DNA of 64,000 bases, taken from contig CM055110.1 of the NCBI GenBank assembly GCA_029204225.1, positions 3,754,863-3,818,862 on the forward strand. Reading direction: 5' to 3'. Position 1 is the stretch's first letter; each line of letters starts with the position of its first letter. Below are positions 27,401-42,400 of this stretch, in pieces. A model generated the notes under the pieces. The model saw only the letters and a list, made by a program, of their open reading frames with translations, searched no databases and was not told where the DNA came from. A program made the translations under genes and the position numbers. The stretch is from Diphasiastrum complanatum. Taxonomy: Eukaryota > Streptophyta > Lycopodiopsida > Lycopodiales > Lycopodiaceae.

Positions 27401-30400
27401 TTTCAGATTGAAGGGCGAACATTCCTTCCCAGCAGATTTCCAAACATCAGAAAAACCATCAAAAAACACCAAAAAACACCCAAAACCCTAAAACCAGAGA
27501 GAACCTTCGCCAGAAAGAACCTTCGCCAGAAACCTTTGCCAAAGTCTGTGTCAGTCTGATTTAGTATTTTAGTTCATCAATGAGTTCGGCAAATGTTTGT
27601 AATCTTCACCAAAACTTTCGCTGAAACTTCTGAGATTCTATTTATAATAAGTTGTCATTTTTGAGTTCGGCAAACGTTAATTTTGCCACAATTTAAAAAA
27701 ATCTCCATTTTTACCCTCGCCAAACTACAAAAACCATACTTTTGAGCAGAAGAAACTTTCACCAGTTCCACCCTAGTTTTATCTGAGTCAAATTCCTTGT
27801 CTGAGAGTTGGGCGAAGGTTATTTTTACCAAATTTGTCAGAAAAAGCCTAATCAAATTTTTTTATTATCAAAAATAGCATTGATGAACTTTCGCCGATGA
27901 ACCTTTGTCGAGTCAACCTTCGCCAGTACTATTTTTAGGTTCTGATTTTCTAGATCAAGTCTCTGTCAAATTTTTGGTCAATTCTGTTACAATTTGATTC
28001 TGATTCTGAGAATTCATCATTTTTAGAAGTCTCGATCGCTTGATCATAGATCTTTTTCCAAAAAAACAAAAAATCTTATTATTGTCAAGTGAAAGAAATT
28101 TTGCAGATCTAAACCGAAATAGATTCTGATCGAAAATCTAGATCCAATCTCATTGTCTGATTGATTTGATTTGTAAAAATGGCTACTCCTGGAGGTGCTC
28201 CTCAAGAAGTCAATCCAATCATTGTTAGGAGATCACCCCGTTTGGATCCACCTAAGTACAATGGATTAACGGATCCAGTTAGATTTCTCCAAATCTATGC
28301 TAAATCTTGTGAAGTCTATGGTGAAGTTTTTCCTCAAGATAAACTTAAGCTATTTCCAATGGCCTTAACGGGCACAACACAAGATTGGTATTATAATCAA
28401 GATGAAACTGAGCATACAGATTGGAAAACTGTTAAACGAGCCCTTATCAAACAGTTCAAACCTCGGCAGTTTATGGAGGACCCTTTCCTACTTTTAAGTA
28501 AAATTAAAATGAACGGACTAAACGTCTCAAATCTGAGTGCGTACCCAAGCTAATTATTGAAGATGCTATGATTATGTGGTTTTTGGCAAGACTATCTATA
28601 AGGATCAAACGTGAGCTGAAACGCCACAATGAGTATGCAACTTTGCAAAACGCTATGGACGATGCAATACGAGAGAAGGATGAAGATTAAGATGATGAGC
28701 CGAATATTGGTATGTTGCCTTATAGAGCAGGGCAGACCACTACAACATCCACCACTATCGCATCAACGAATATCAACGCTACTATAGAGATGATGCTCAA
28801 TGAGTTTGAAAAACTCGGGAAGAACCAGCAGATAACATATGGAAAAGTTGTAGTTGCAATTTGATGAAAAGATCAAAGCCTTGGAAAATTTCCATGGACA
28901 AGCGAACAAGGAACCTGAGAAGTTTGCTAAGACTTTTCCTACCAGGGAAAATGTATGGTGTTCCATTTGTACGGGCAATCACATAGTGAACGAATGTCCT
29001 CAATTGAAAAAACGAATGGCACTCAGTGTCTGCCATCTGTGCAACTCACCTTATCATGTGTCGTACTATACCAACAGGGTTAATATAGATTTTATAGTAA
29101 ATAATGTCATTCCCACAGAGGACAGCTTTAGAAAGTTATGTATTTGATACAATTATGGCAAGTGGTTTCAAGTGTTATTCTGGTTGTCAACAGACATTAA
29201 AAAGTAACCAATATTACTTATGGTTTGGGAAATGTAATGTTAATAATTTCAGAACAACAATCTAGCCTCTATCAAATTGAATGAAACGCGTTCTACAGAT
29301 GAGATGTTATCAGAGTAGTACAATAGTACTACACTCTGGCTAATTAAGGTGTCAACAAGAGTCGAGAGTTGTTCGATGTATTCGCGACTGTGTAGACAAT
29401 TAATTCATCGCGTTCACGAACTGTTCATTTCTAGACAGATTATTGGTTAAAGAACACGAATGATTTTAGAACAAGTTAAAACTTATGTCAATGCCAATCA
29501 GGAAAGTAGATCAAAGACTCAATTCTTCAAACAGGGACTGTCATCTCATATGTATACATACAACTTTATTCAATGATCGTGCTAGACCGTACCAAAGATA
29601 GTCGTTATCCGAGTGCCGAAAAGAAAGTATTCGCGATAGACGAATAAGTTGGTTTTAAGACAGTTCTTTTAGAGCATGCTTTACGGATACACAGCAAACG
29701 ACTGTAATGCACTAGAGCGTCTGTCTGATCAGAGAGTAATTCATGTAATGTGTTAGAAATTGTTAGCAGACTCAAGATCACTCACACTCAGCAGTGCGGA
29801 GAACAGATATAAGAGAGAATAACTCACAGAACTCTATTCACTTCTTCAATCTCTTACATATGCATAAACTCTTCTCTTTCGATGCTCAAGACTGAAGTGT
29901 GAGATCAATATATGTTCTACGGGGCGAACAAACACACCTCTAAAACAATAGGTGTGTCGCTCCCGCGAAAGGGTCTAGTTAACAATTAGACTGAAAATAC
30001 GTTCAATTATACCATGTAAGGTATACTTAACTACGAGTTAAAGTAACTCTAGTTAAACATGTCTTTTCGTATCTAGTCGTTTCGTTGTCGGTGATACTTA
30101 TCCAACTCGTACACTTCAGCCACTAAATTCTTGGCTTTTTCTGTCATGGATCAAAACCACTAGGGCTGGTTGTCTGGTTCATCTTCATCTTCCATAGGAT
30201 CCCCAGTATCGCCTTCTGCAGTTGTTCGTCCTTTGTCTGATGTGTCGGACTGGGTTGCATCATCATCAGTGGTGGATGCACTCTACTGCTTCTGAGATGT
30301 GGAAGCAGATGCGAGCTTTGAAGAATCAGCAGCAACAGCAGCAGCGCCATCCATTGCCACAGTTGGAATTGTATCTAGTTGGGATGGTGCAGCATCAATC

Positions 30401-33400
30401 TCCATAGCAGTGGTAGCCGCCACTTCGACTGCTGGTGCAGCATCTGGTGCAACCGGAATAGGAACAGACAGGATGCTGGAAAGATCAATTGGCTTGGGAG
30501 CCAACATCCTTCCTGTCAACATTGTTTTCTCCTACTCGGTCAAAATGTCAAAATTGGCACACAGTCGAGAAACATGTGCTCCAACGCCAGAAAACTTTTG
30601 ATGCTTAATCCATCGCAAAAAAGCCTTGTAGGTAATAACGCCGAAGCAAACTGGATTACCGGCGAGTGCGTCCAATATGTAACCAGAATTTTGAACTGAA
30701 ATTGTGGCATCCACATCCGTCAAAAATATTGCTTGGTTCGCGTATTTACAGAACAGTTTAAACGTTGTGTCGCGGATCATTGAAATTTTGTACCCCTTTG
30801 TGGGTACGAAACAGTTGCTCAAAAAGTGGACTGCTTCATCCACTGAGTCTTTATTGGTTGAAACCATCTTCCCATCCAAAGGTAACCCGAGGGCTGTGCA
30901 AAATAGGTCTTCAATGATAGTGAAGAATTGGCCTCGCACATGAACTTTGAAGTCCACCACAGAAATTGAGTGGATGGAGTTCACAAATTCCGTGCTAACT
31001 TCAGAAAGAATGATTGAAGGGTCCACTTTCAGATCACCCAACCTACATCGATCCAAATAAGACTGGATGGATGCCAGGCGGATTCCTACACGTGCTTTCT
31101 AAATGATGGTAGAACTAGAACTTGATCCGGAAGCCATTGGTCGAATGTTTGAGACAGCTCCGTAGATCGCAATAGTTCGTATGAGTGAGCTTTGATCGCA
31201 AAAGAGAATAAGCGTAGGAAAGCATAAACTCGCAGGCCGAAAGTGTAAGGAAGAAAATGGAAAATAACTCGGATATGTAGTAGCGGTGTAGAAGGGATGA
31301 TGACGTGACATGGTGACATGACATCTATCACTTCCATTTATGGAGGACGTGCATGGCTCAGTGTTTGAAACGATAATTTGACAGATCGATCTTTAATGAC
31401 GGAAGACCATTTGTGAAAAGAGAAAAAAAATTAAATTAAAAAAAATATATATGTTTTGATATGTGAGCGTACACACATGTGAAAAATGATGATCACGTGG
31501 CCATCATCTTTAATGGAGGAATACAAAAAGTAGGTCGAGAGATTCTCGAGAGATTCTCGAAAATATGCTAGAAATATTCTAGAAAGTTTCGCGAAACTTT
31601 CTCGCAGAATCCTAAAAAAAATGATACAGAAACTCATGAAAATTTCTCGATAATTTTGGCAACATACTAGAAAATTTCTCGAAAAACTAGACAAAATGCT
31701 AAAAAAGATTCTAGAAAAATTCTCGAAAATGTTTTACGAAAATTTGATTAACAAATTTAGTGTCGCGAAAAATTCTCAAAAATACAGCTAACTTGATGTT
31801 TTGCTGTGTCGGTTGAATGTCAGTCAACTCCAAAGCATGAGCTATATCTTCTGTTATTATGTTCACGCTGGAACCAGAGTCAATTGGCACTTTTTCAATC
31901 AGGCATCCCGCAATGGTAATATCAATTTCAGGTGCACCGAGATCACCTAAATCAATAGACAGAACACTGACATCTGGCAAAGAAATTTTTTTTCTTCTTT
32001 TTTGGTGCAGAAAGACCTTTCAGTTGCTTTCTATAATAAGTGTTATCTGCCAGCAGCTGCTCAAAAGTAATATTCGGACGAAGTGATCCAATATCAGTCA
32101 CGATGTCATAGTCTTTTGTCTTCGGTTTCAAGATTGGCTTATCGATAACAGCACTAGACAATTTTGTCTTCGTGATTCGTCGTCCTCTTCCTCAAAAGTG
32201 ACCACCTTCTCTGCAGCAGCTGACTGAAGTTCAGCGTTGATAATTTTTTTCGCCTCTGATGAGATATCTTTTGCAAACAACTTTGCAGCATCGCGGTCAT
32301 AGTCGGGGTCATCTTTGAGATCTTCTTTAGTCGTAGATTTATTCGTCGTCTTGCTAGAAGATTTCTTCTTCGAGGATTTTCTGCGCTTCGTCGAAAATTT
32401 CTGGTCAGGTTTCGAGGAGTTTTTGCTTCTCGTTGTGACTTTGAATAAGTTCTTCACGTCACTTGGCCAGGACTGATCTTCTGTCTTCGCCAATTTTTAC
32501 CTTCGTTATTCGCATTAGCGATTGACTCAAATTGTGAGACATAGCTATCTGCATCGTCGGAAGAAGTCCCTTTAAAATAATCGTATAAAGTGAAACGTGC
32601 AGCAGGGCCCTCCATACCGAAGCTAATTAGGAGTTCAAGTAACTGAGCAGTGATTTCATCTAGATTTCTTCGACTAGTATTCTCACTTTGTCTTCGTAAA
32701 AATTCTTCGATAAGCTTACGATATCGTTCTAATCTGGATTCTCTATCTGACATACACTAGAGATGGAGATGGATTTGTCAGATTTCTTATAACTTTCCTA
32801 AACTATCCCCGGCAACGGCGCCAAAAATTGGTATATGTCGTACTATACCAACAGGGTTAATATAGATTCTATAGTAAATAATGTCGTTCCCACAGAGGAC
32901 AACGTTAGAAAGTTATGTATTTGGTACAATTATGGCAAGTGGTTTCGAGTGTTATTCTGGTAACCAGTATTGTATGGTTTGGGAAATGTAATGTTAATAA
33001 TTTCAGAACAATAATCTAGCCTCTATCAAATTGAATCAAACGCGTTCTACAGATGAGATGTTATCAGAGTAGTACAGCAGTACTACACTCTGGCTGATTA
33101 AGGTGTCAACAAGAGTCGAGAGTTGTTCGATGTATTCATGACTATGCAGACAATTAATTAATCGCGTTCGCGAACTGTTCGTTTCTAGACAGAAGTCCTC
33201 AACAACTAAAGTCCAAATTAATGGTTAAAGAATACGAATGGTTTTAGAACAAGTTAGAAACTTATGTCAATGCCAATTAGGAAAACAGATCAAAGACTCA
33301 ATTCTTCAAACATGGACTGTCATCTCATATGTATACATATAGCTTTATTCAATGACCGTGCTAGACCGTACCAAAGATAGTCGTTATCCGAGTGCCGAAA

Positions 33401-36400
33401 AGAAAGTATTCGCGATAGACGAATAAGTTGGTTTTAAGACAGTTCTTTTAGAGCATGCTTTACGGGTACATAGCAAATGACTGTAATGCACTAGCGCGTT
33501 TGTCTGATCAGAGAGTAATTCATGTAATGTGTTAGAGATTGTTAGCAGACTCAAGATCACTCACACTCAGCAGTGCGGAGAACAGAGATAAGAGAGAATA
33601 ACTCACGGAACTCTATTCACTTCTTCAATCTCTTACATATGCATAAACTCTTCTCTCTCAATGCTCGAGACTGAAGTGTGAGATCAATATATGTTCTACG
33701 AGGCGAACAAACACACCTCTAAAACAATAGGTGCGTCGCTCCCACGAAAGGATCTAGTTAACAATTAGACTGAAAATACGTTCAATTATACCATGAAAGG
33801 TATACTTAACTACGAGTTAAAATTACTCTAGTTAAACATGTCTTTTCGTATCTAGTCGTTTCGTGTGGACGACCTAATAAAGGTTATCCAAGGTAATGTC
33901 TTTCTTATTAAAGGTCTTGCCCTTAATTACAAGGCAAGTACTTAGGAGATATATTCCTGAAAAATGACTTTAGGCCTCTTCATGATTTATACTTAACCAG
34001 CTCATATCTTCATTTTCGAGTATATCATGCCATATTTATGTTGATATTCAATTTTTAACAAAGGTGGCATCACATCATGAGACTACTTATTGCCATTTTA
34101 GTCCTCGGATTATGCAGCAACAATATGCCCAGATGGAATATCGGGAACCCCTTTACAGAAAGGATCCTGTAGCCAAACCTCGTCTTGGGTATCCGGAGAA
34201 ACTAGCAATCAAGCTCTTGCAACAATTTATTGTACAACATGTTATATGTGTCAATAAGATAATCAGTCCAACTTGAGCGAGATTTCATTATTGGATCGAA
34301 CTTTGGATACATTGATCACTTTTTCTTTGAATGTGCTGAATGTAGCTTGGATATCAACGGAACCCATACCAGATCCAATTGAAGTTGAACTTATTCATGT
34401 GGGTCACACCTGGACTTATGATGACAATGCAGAACTTACTGATAAACAGGTTCTAAATCACATGGATCTACCAGATTTAGAGTACGTGATATTCCCGATG
34501 AACCAACAATAAAACCACCAAAACCAGTTATATTGAAAGAAGACAAGATTATTAGATCAATGACGAAGAAACAAGCTAAGCAACATTTTAATACGGTCCT
34601 GAAATAGGAAAGTCCACCTCAAAAGGTTGATTCGAAGGATGTGTCACCCTTATTGGATAAAGGCAAAGGGAAAGTCAAGGATGATTCTTCAGGTCAGAGT
34701 TCTCGCGAAACATCACCGTCCAGGAAGTCATCACCTTCGAAGAAGAATCCATCTTCTCGGAAGTCATCACCTCCATGATCGATTCCTGCTAAGAAAGCTA
34801 AATGAAGATCCAAGACTAATCCTTTTGACAAAGAATCAGATGAAGTTCAGCATGATATACCAGAGCATTTCAAATGCTATACTCTAGGTGATGTGGTTAT
34901 CATATTACCAAAAGCACATCGTAAACCTGAAGAACAAGTGCTAGAATCAGAAGATGTTTACGATGGCCCAGCTAGGACGTAGCCTACGAATTTTGCGGAA
35001 CCAGGAGAACCAGAAAAGATTGTACAAGTCGGAGCACAACTTACTATCAAGATTGCTTTGCTTGGACTTATAAAGAACTCAAAGGGATTCCGGCATCAGT
35101 TATTGAGCATACCATACCCTTAATACCTTATGCAATTCGCAAGGTCACAAAGTTCTATCACTGTAATCCTAATGTTACGGATTTGATAAAGAAAGAGTTA
35201 TAGAGATTGATTGAAGCCGATTTCATTTATGAGATTGAGCACACTGACTGGGTTTCACCAATTGTCATTGTTCATTTTCTGCTACCGTTTACCAAAAGCA
35301 TTTTGGATAGTCTTGTTGGAGCAGAAGCTTACAGTTTTTTAGATGGATTCAGTGGAGAAAACCAGGTCAAGATTGCATCTGCGGATTGTCATAAAACAGC
35401 CTTTGCAACAGAATGGGGCAGTTATGCTTATAAAGTAATGCCTTTTGGACTCTGTAAGGCACCTAGTTCATTCCAAAGAATGATGCAGTTTGCTTTCAAA
35501 GATTATCTACAAAAATTCCTTAAAATTTACTTGGATGACATCAGAGTCCATAGCACAGGTACAAACCACCTAGATCGTTTAGAAAGAGTATTTGAACGTT
35601 GTCGCAAGTACCAAATTTTCTTAAATCCAGAAAAGTGTCAGATATGGGTTTCTCATGGAGTTGTTCTTGAGCACGTGGTATCAAGGCATGGCATTGTGAA
35701 GGATTATTCCAAAATCAAAGTCATTGTGGAATTACCACTGCCAGGAACAATTTGTGGAGTTTATGTTTTTATGGGTCATGCGAATTATTATCGAATTTTC
35801 ATTATATTCTTTGCTGATCTGGCGAGACCTATATACAAACTGACCATTGTTCCTATTTGGACAGTTGAGGCGTTAGAAGCCTTTGAAAAATTGAAAAAAG
35901 CATTAGCTTTGGCACCGATACTACATTCTCCAGATTGGACGATTGAATTTCATGTTCACATTGATGCCTCAAAATATGCTATTGGATCAGTTTTGACGCA
36001 GCTAGGTGAATACAAAAAAGACTATCCCATACGATTTGCAAGCGGACATCTTACGGATTCAGAGAAAAATTATTCCACAACAGAACGTGAAGCATTAGTA
36101 ATGATTTTTTTTGTAGAGAAATTTAGCTTATGGAAATGCACTTTGCATTTTATACGGATCACCAGCCGTTACTTTACTTGGTAAACAAGACATGTAATAC
36201 ACGGCGTATTGCAAGATGGTTACTGTTATTGACCGAATTTGACTTTGGAGTTGTGGTTCGAAAAGGTAAACAACATTATCACGTCGACCATGTTTCAAGA
36301 ATCGAATCCACGCCAGTTAATATTGAAGTGGATGATGAATTACCAGATGCTGCGTTATTCTATGTTAAAGCAATACCTGAGTGGGCAACGGATATTGTTG

Positions 36401-39400
36401 AGTATCTGATGTTAGGGCAACCTAATGACTCCTTGACAAAAGTACAAAAGAGGCAATTGATTCATAAGGCTCAACCTTATCAATAGATTGCAGGACAATT
36501 GTATCGTCGTGGAATGGATGATATTCTTTGAAGATGTGTTTTACCGCATGAAGTACCTGAATTAATCATGTTTTCACATGATGGAATGGGCGGAGGACAT
36601 TTTTCTACAGATATCACTGTTCGCAAGCTTTTGCAATCAGGGTGTTGGTGGCCTACACTTCATAAAGACACCGAGAATTATATTCAGTCATGTGATGTTT
36701 GCCAACGAGCACGACATCCTACGTGACAGAATTATGAACCCTTACATCCGGTTTTATCGCAAGCACCATTTGAGAAATGGGGACTGCATTATGTTGGTCC
36801 GATTCATCCTACGGCACGAGGATCTCAAGCTAGATATATCATCGTAGCAACGACTATATGACCAAATGGGTTGAAGCCAAAGCTGTATTTCTCTATGAAC
36901 ACATCATTATTAGATTCGGATGTCCTATTGAGATTGTCAGTGATCGTGGTACACACTTTGTTAATCAAACGATAAAGTGTTTGTTGGAAGATTTTTTCGT
37001 TATACACCGGTTTAGTACTCCATATTATCCCAGGGGTAATGGCCAAGCTGAACCTTCCAATAAGATTTTATGCACTATTATGACAAAAACGGTTGAAGCA
37101 AGTCATTTTGACTGAGAACATAAATTGCATGCAGCATTATGGGCATTCAGAACCGCTTATAAAGGGAGCATGAATCAAACACTGTTTCAACTGGTTTATG
37201 GTCAAGATGTTGTCATGCCAATTGAATTCTTAGTACCATCTCTATGCATAGCAGCAACAAAGCGATTAGATGACGATAAATCTTTACAACTGCATCATGA
37301 AGCCTTGCACAAATTATGTGAAACTAGATTGATGGCAATTCATGTGATAGCAGCAGAGAAAGCCCATCGTAAGGCATGGCACGATCGTCGTTTACCCAAA
37401 AAGGATCTAAAAGAAGGAGATCTAGCATTGATGTATAAAACAAAGTTAATCAAGGGAAAATTGAAGTTTACCGGTGAAGGACCATATAGAGTCAAAGAAA
37501 TAATGAACTATGGAGTAGTTATTCTTAAACATCTGGATGGGAAACGGTTTGATACTCCCGTGAATGGCAGCCAACTACGCAAGTTTTTGCAGCCTGCTCT
37601 GCCAATTCAGTTAGCATGATCGCAAACTATGCTTTTATTGTGCTTGTTTTTCAATTTTTTCTTTTCACTATTTGTTTGACGTTTCCTTTTGGAAAAGACA
37701 GTAAAAAAAATTTTGAAAAAAATGGGAAATGTATGGAAAGACTAATGAGCAAAAGTCAAAAATGTTATCAAATCAAGAAAAATTGAAGGAAAGTATTTTC
37801 AAGAATCAAATCTTTATGGAAAATGACTTGGAAAACTATCTTTTGGGTCCTTTTGTGCAGACACTGTTCTAGAATTGTTCGCCGAATTTTCAGAGACAAG
37901 ATCCACCTCAGATATACCCATACTGAGTTGAACAAACGTTCTTTTTACTAGTTGGTACCTGTTTTTACCTTAGGCGAATGATCATATCATGCCATTTTGG
38001 GAACGTTCGCCGAGCATCTTCCAGTACTGATGAACCTTCGCCGACATGCCAAAGGGATTTAGAATGCCAAATTTAGGTCGGTCATAGGTTCAGATCCTGA
38101 AAATTTGCATTTATTACAGTACCTAGGCGAATGATGGCAATGTTGAACCTTCGCCAGAGCTTCAGAACGTTCGCCAAACTATTATTTTTGTCCAAAACCT
38201 TCACTGATAATTTTGGAAGCTATTTTCACAGTACTGAGCAAGCTTGCAAATTTTTGTCTACAATTGATCAGCCAAACTAGTATTTTGTGTAATGGACCCT
38301 CCAAATTCACCTATAAGTAGGCTGAATTTGATTCATTTGTCACTTGTGCTAGCGGAGCTCTTGAAAATTTTCTCGCGACCAAAACTTTCTGCCAACTTTT
38401 TCATGCCTTATGATATACACTCACACTTACTTTCCAGTCACCAAGTCTTATACCGACACCTCTCAGTCTCCAAAATACTCCATCCATCGTGGTGTCCCAA
38501 CTGCAATGGACATCATGATGCTCCCTAGCGCAAGCATGGTTGCGACCGAGGCCAAGTCTGAATTTTATGTCACATTCCAGAATATCACACACAAGGTGCG
38601 TGTTACTGAAGCCGCCCTTGCATCCATAGGAATCACATCTAGTAAGGAGCCATCTCCAAACCATAAGCACGCCAAGAACGTGATCAAGCCGTTCATAGAC
38701 ACCTCCGTCAAGTTCTACTGGACTCATGATGGGTATCTCCTAGACTCCATCCGAGATCCTGTCATCCAGGCTGCAGCCCAGTTTCTAAACAACTTCCTAG
38801 TGGTTGGCACCTCAGGAAGGAACGTATTTCCTCACAGATCCTGCACCGTATTGTTGACTCCAACTACAAGATAGAATTTGGCGACGATTTTTGGAGAGTT
38901 AAAGAGAGCAATCAAGGAGATTACCAAGCAACAATTTGTGGCTGGTCCTCTCCTCTCTCTATTATCCGCCTCTTACCTGGAGGACAAGCTTCGTGGGTTT
39001 GGTGCAGATTTCCTGTTGTCTATCTATGAAGAAGCACCGGCAGAATCATCTCACCAAGCATCTACCTCACATAATCGTCGACGTGTACGCAGCAAGATCA
39101 CTATTCTTGACTCGCCTCCCGCGTCACGTCGAAAACCTAGGCAGACATCTTCAGCCGCACGATACACAAGAACTTTTGGCCTTATCTTTTCCTGATTGGA
39201 AAGGATGGAATGCTATCCCGGAAGACTCATCAAAGAAGAAATCTGAGAAAAACTTGAATGTCTAGAAAGGTCTTGCATCATCATAACCAAATATTGATAA
39301 TGTCCCAACACAATTTCGTGACTGACTTAGCAAAAGATCTTCTTCGTTACCAACACAGAGAATTGACCTATAAATCAAAAAAAGGACTTATTGAAGATTC

Positions 39401-42400
39401 ATGTAAGGAAAACAATTTAGAAAATGAATCCAATAACCATTTCTATGACATCGTCCAAGGTCCACGGGTAATAAGAACTTCCTTCCAAGGAATCACAAGA
39501 AATCGGGTTAATAAATGTTTAAGAAATTCAAAAATATATTTTTAGCATAAAGAAATAGGTTCTCGGGTTTCCGGATTTGTAAATTTGAGATATCCATAAG
39601 GGGTCATGACCAATATCTCAAATTTTCGACAAAACACCCTTTTATGACCCATAGTATTTGGCATCAATTAGATTTATGGCCGTACTATGGTCATCCCGAT
39701 CCAGACAATTTCAAATCTCCCCTTTGGAATGGCCTGCATCCTATACCACAAGTTCTTCCTCTAGAAGACCATCCACGACCTGATCTTAAAGTCCAAAAAA
39801 TCCGATAGATAAGTATGATTTATAAATCGATTTAGACTACACATCGGTACCATTGAAGTTCTCGGGAATTTCCATTCCAGCTTTAGAGTACCAAATTCCA
39901 ACTCACTAAAAATAAGTGGGAATAAACTTATAATTTTTACTGGCTTCTCTTGTTCTTTGGTCTGAGCGTGTTGGTATGCCTTAGCTTCAAGCTTATCAAA
40001 AAACTGCTTTTTCCGTTTATTTTCAGTCTTGTCCATCTTAGGCTTCAGGGCTGTTTGGTCGTGCATGCTTTTTTCAAGGCAACAACGATGTTGTCATAGG
40101 CCTTGGCCACACGAACAACATCTTCCAAAAAATTGGAGGATATTTCATTTGCACTCGTTATGATAATCGGCTGGCAGTCCATGAACGAACTGCCACAGCG
40201 CCAACTTCCTATCAAAAAGTAGTACCTTGGCCAAAAACATCCAATAACTCTTGGACATAGATGTCCAATTCTCGGTTGCCCATTCTATAGTTAATAAAGC
40301 GAATATTCAACTCAGAATCATCAATCGTGACAAAAAGCTTTACAGGATTCCTCTAGGAATCCAACCCAAGTCACAGGTTTCACGGGTAGTATCCTCCACC
40401 ACGAGGAGGCCTTGCCCTCAAGAAACATCAAAACTGAAGAAATTTGCTTTTCTTCTGGGACGTTGTGCAAGCTAAAATAGCTCAACCAATGGTTTATCCA
40501 ATCTTACACAACTTTCGGCGCAAAAAATTTTATCGACGGAAAAAATTTCCGTTTGGTAGCCCAAGTTGTTTGGATTAATGGCTTACAATTGATTCAAAAG
40601 ATTTTGCATTTGGTTGTTTCCTAGTTTATTGCTTTGATGAAGTTCAAACACAACCTTGCCAAAGGTAGTTCCAGGGGGACTATCGGGTGATGCTGGATGA
40701 ATTCATGTGTACACCCCCCCCCCCCCCCCCCCCCCCCGCCCCCCCCCCTCTGAACTTCATCCTTATCCATTTGCAGGTGAAAATCGAAAAAATTTAAAAT
40801 TTTTACGTTCAGTTGACATCCTTGTGGGTATAATTGTTCGTAATAAAGCAATGTCCAAAGAAAAACATAGTTTTTAAGAGACCCGTTTGGTTATTAAAAT
40901 TATACCAATGAATTGCAAATGGATTAAGCACTAAAAATGCAGAAAAAAAGATGTCGATGCATCGAAATCTAATGTACACAATTCCCTAAGCCATTAGTAC
41001 TCATCAATTTATTTTAACTGGCTTTAAAAATTCGTAGTCTATTAAGACTTTTAGCGCGGCGAGAGAGCAGGTTGCCTCATCCTCCAATCACAGGATAGGC
41101 TTTCCTATAATTCATACCATCATAAAATGGCTTTATTAGTTTTCTGAAAAATCCAGCCTGAACCTATGAATCATAAAGAAACCGCCATGCAAATCCTGTA
41201 AAGGCCACCAACACTTTACACAAGAAATTAGTCTTATTGAACGTCTTTTCCTGCTTTTCTTGGATTAAGCCCAAACCGGCTCCATCACAAAAACAAAAGA
41301 CAACAAATACTAAACACATAAACCACAGTTATGTGAAGAACAAGAAGCCGCAAAAACCAGCTTTACAGCCTATCTGGGCTACGTCATCTAGTTCCTCAAT
41401 GACTTTTTGATAGACCCATATAAATCCACCATCATGAGTTTAGGCCTACAACCATTACTTATGACCATATGCACATAAGGGCCCCAAACCCCTTATAATC
41501 ATTAATAACTTACGGGTTGTTGGTCTACTGGCATGGACACGTTACACAAGACCAGTCCTGATCAGCGCAATAACTTATCCAAAGACATTCTTCTTTGGTT
41601 ATAGAATCAATTACCTCTTGGGAAAACTTGAATAGATCATACTAAGGATTCACACATAGGCCAACTAATTATTCCCAATTAGTTACCCATGGACTCCATT
41701 GTTAGTCTAGGGAAAAAATTATTTAACCTTCCATGTGACATCATCCAAGGCGTTCAGGTAGTTATCATTACCTTCCAAGGAATCACATGAAATCGGGTTA
41801 ATAGATTTAATATCCAGAAATTCTCGAATATACTATCAGAAAAAGAAATAGCCCTCGGGGTTCCCGATTATGTGATTTGAGATATCCACTATTAGAAGTT
41901 CTCTAGTAACGGGTTGAACTTGATTATTCGAGCCACATAAAAATTGAAAATAGTGGCTCTTCAACCCTAGAGCTCTTCAGTTTCATGATTATGTTCAAAT
42001 TTCCGGTTCTAAAAAACGTATACGATTCCAATAATGTCTTTCTTCCATCATTTCCTTGGGACTTCAAATTTTTTAAGTTTAAGCATCTTTGACCTGTACC
42101 TTGGCCAAACTTTCGTGAATTCCTAGACACTAGTCACAAATCCACGATTGCCTAACCATTGAGAAAAAATGAATATTTACATCAGATCCCAAAACAATCA
42201 TGAAAGCTTACCTAAATTTCACAGGGAATTCGGCTTCTTTGCCAGTTTCCAAGGATTTTCCCTCGCCCAAAGGAAACTACTCCTTCCAGAAACCAAAGGA
42301 CCAAAAAAACTCATTTTATGTTTAGGACACACATTAGTGCTCAGATTGTAATAAGTTCAAGAAATTGCACTTCATTATTTAGTTGCTTATTATTTGAGTG

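Larger units (their letters stand above)
29057..34072 (-). mobile_element. Nested minus-strand Ty3 element with two LTRs, PBS and TSD
   Basis: 5.0 kb inserted in the gag of element 3. Flanks are TATCA (29052-29056) and CATCA (34073-34077), a 5-bp target-site duplication with one mismatch; the sequence across the empty site matches element 4. In sense order: 5' LTR (34072-32834), tRNA-Asp-type PBS (32823-32806), gag, protease, motif-rich spacer, extra ORF and shortened 3' LTR (about 30083-29057). RT, RNase H and integrase are deleted. Confidence 0.85.
27129..39195 (+). mobile_element. Ty3/gypsy element 3 (+), interrupted by a nested element at 29057-34072
   Basis: The parts in order are LTR-like arm, leader, gag front (28179-29056), nested insertion, gag back (34073 to about 34900), pol (35040-37619), motif array (37875-38200), TATA box (38311) and extra ORF (to about 39195). 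The gag knuckle CHLCNSPYH at 29050 continues at 34073 as [19 protein letters not shown], as in element 4 where the same peptide is uninterrupted. The 3' end beyond 39195 is lost. Confidence 0.75.
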
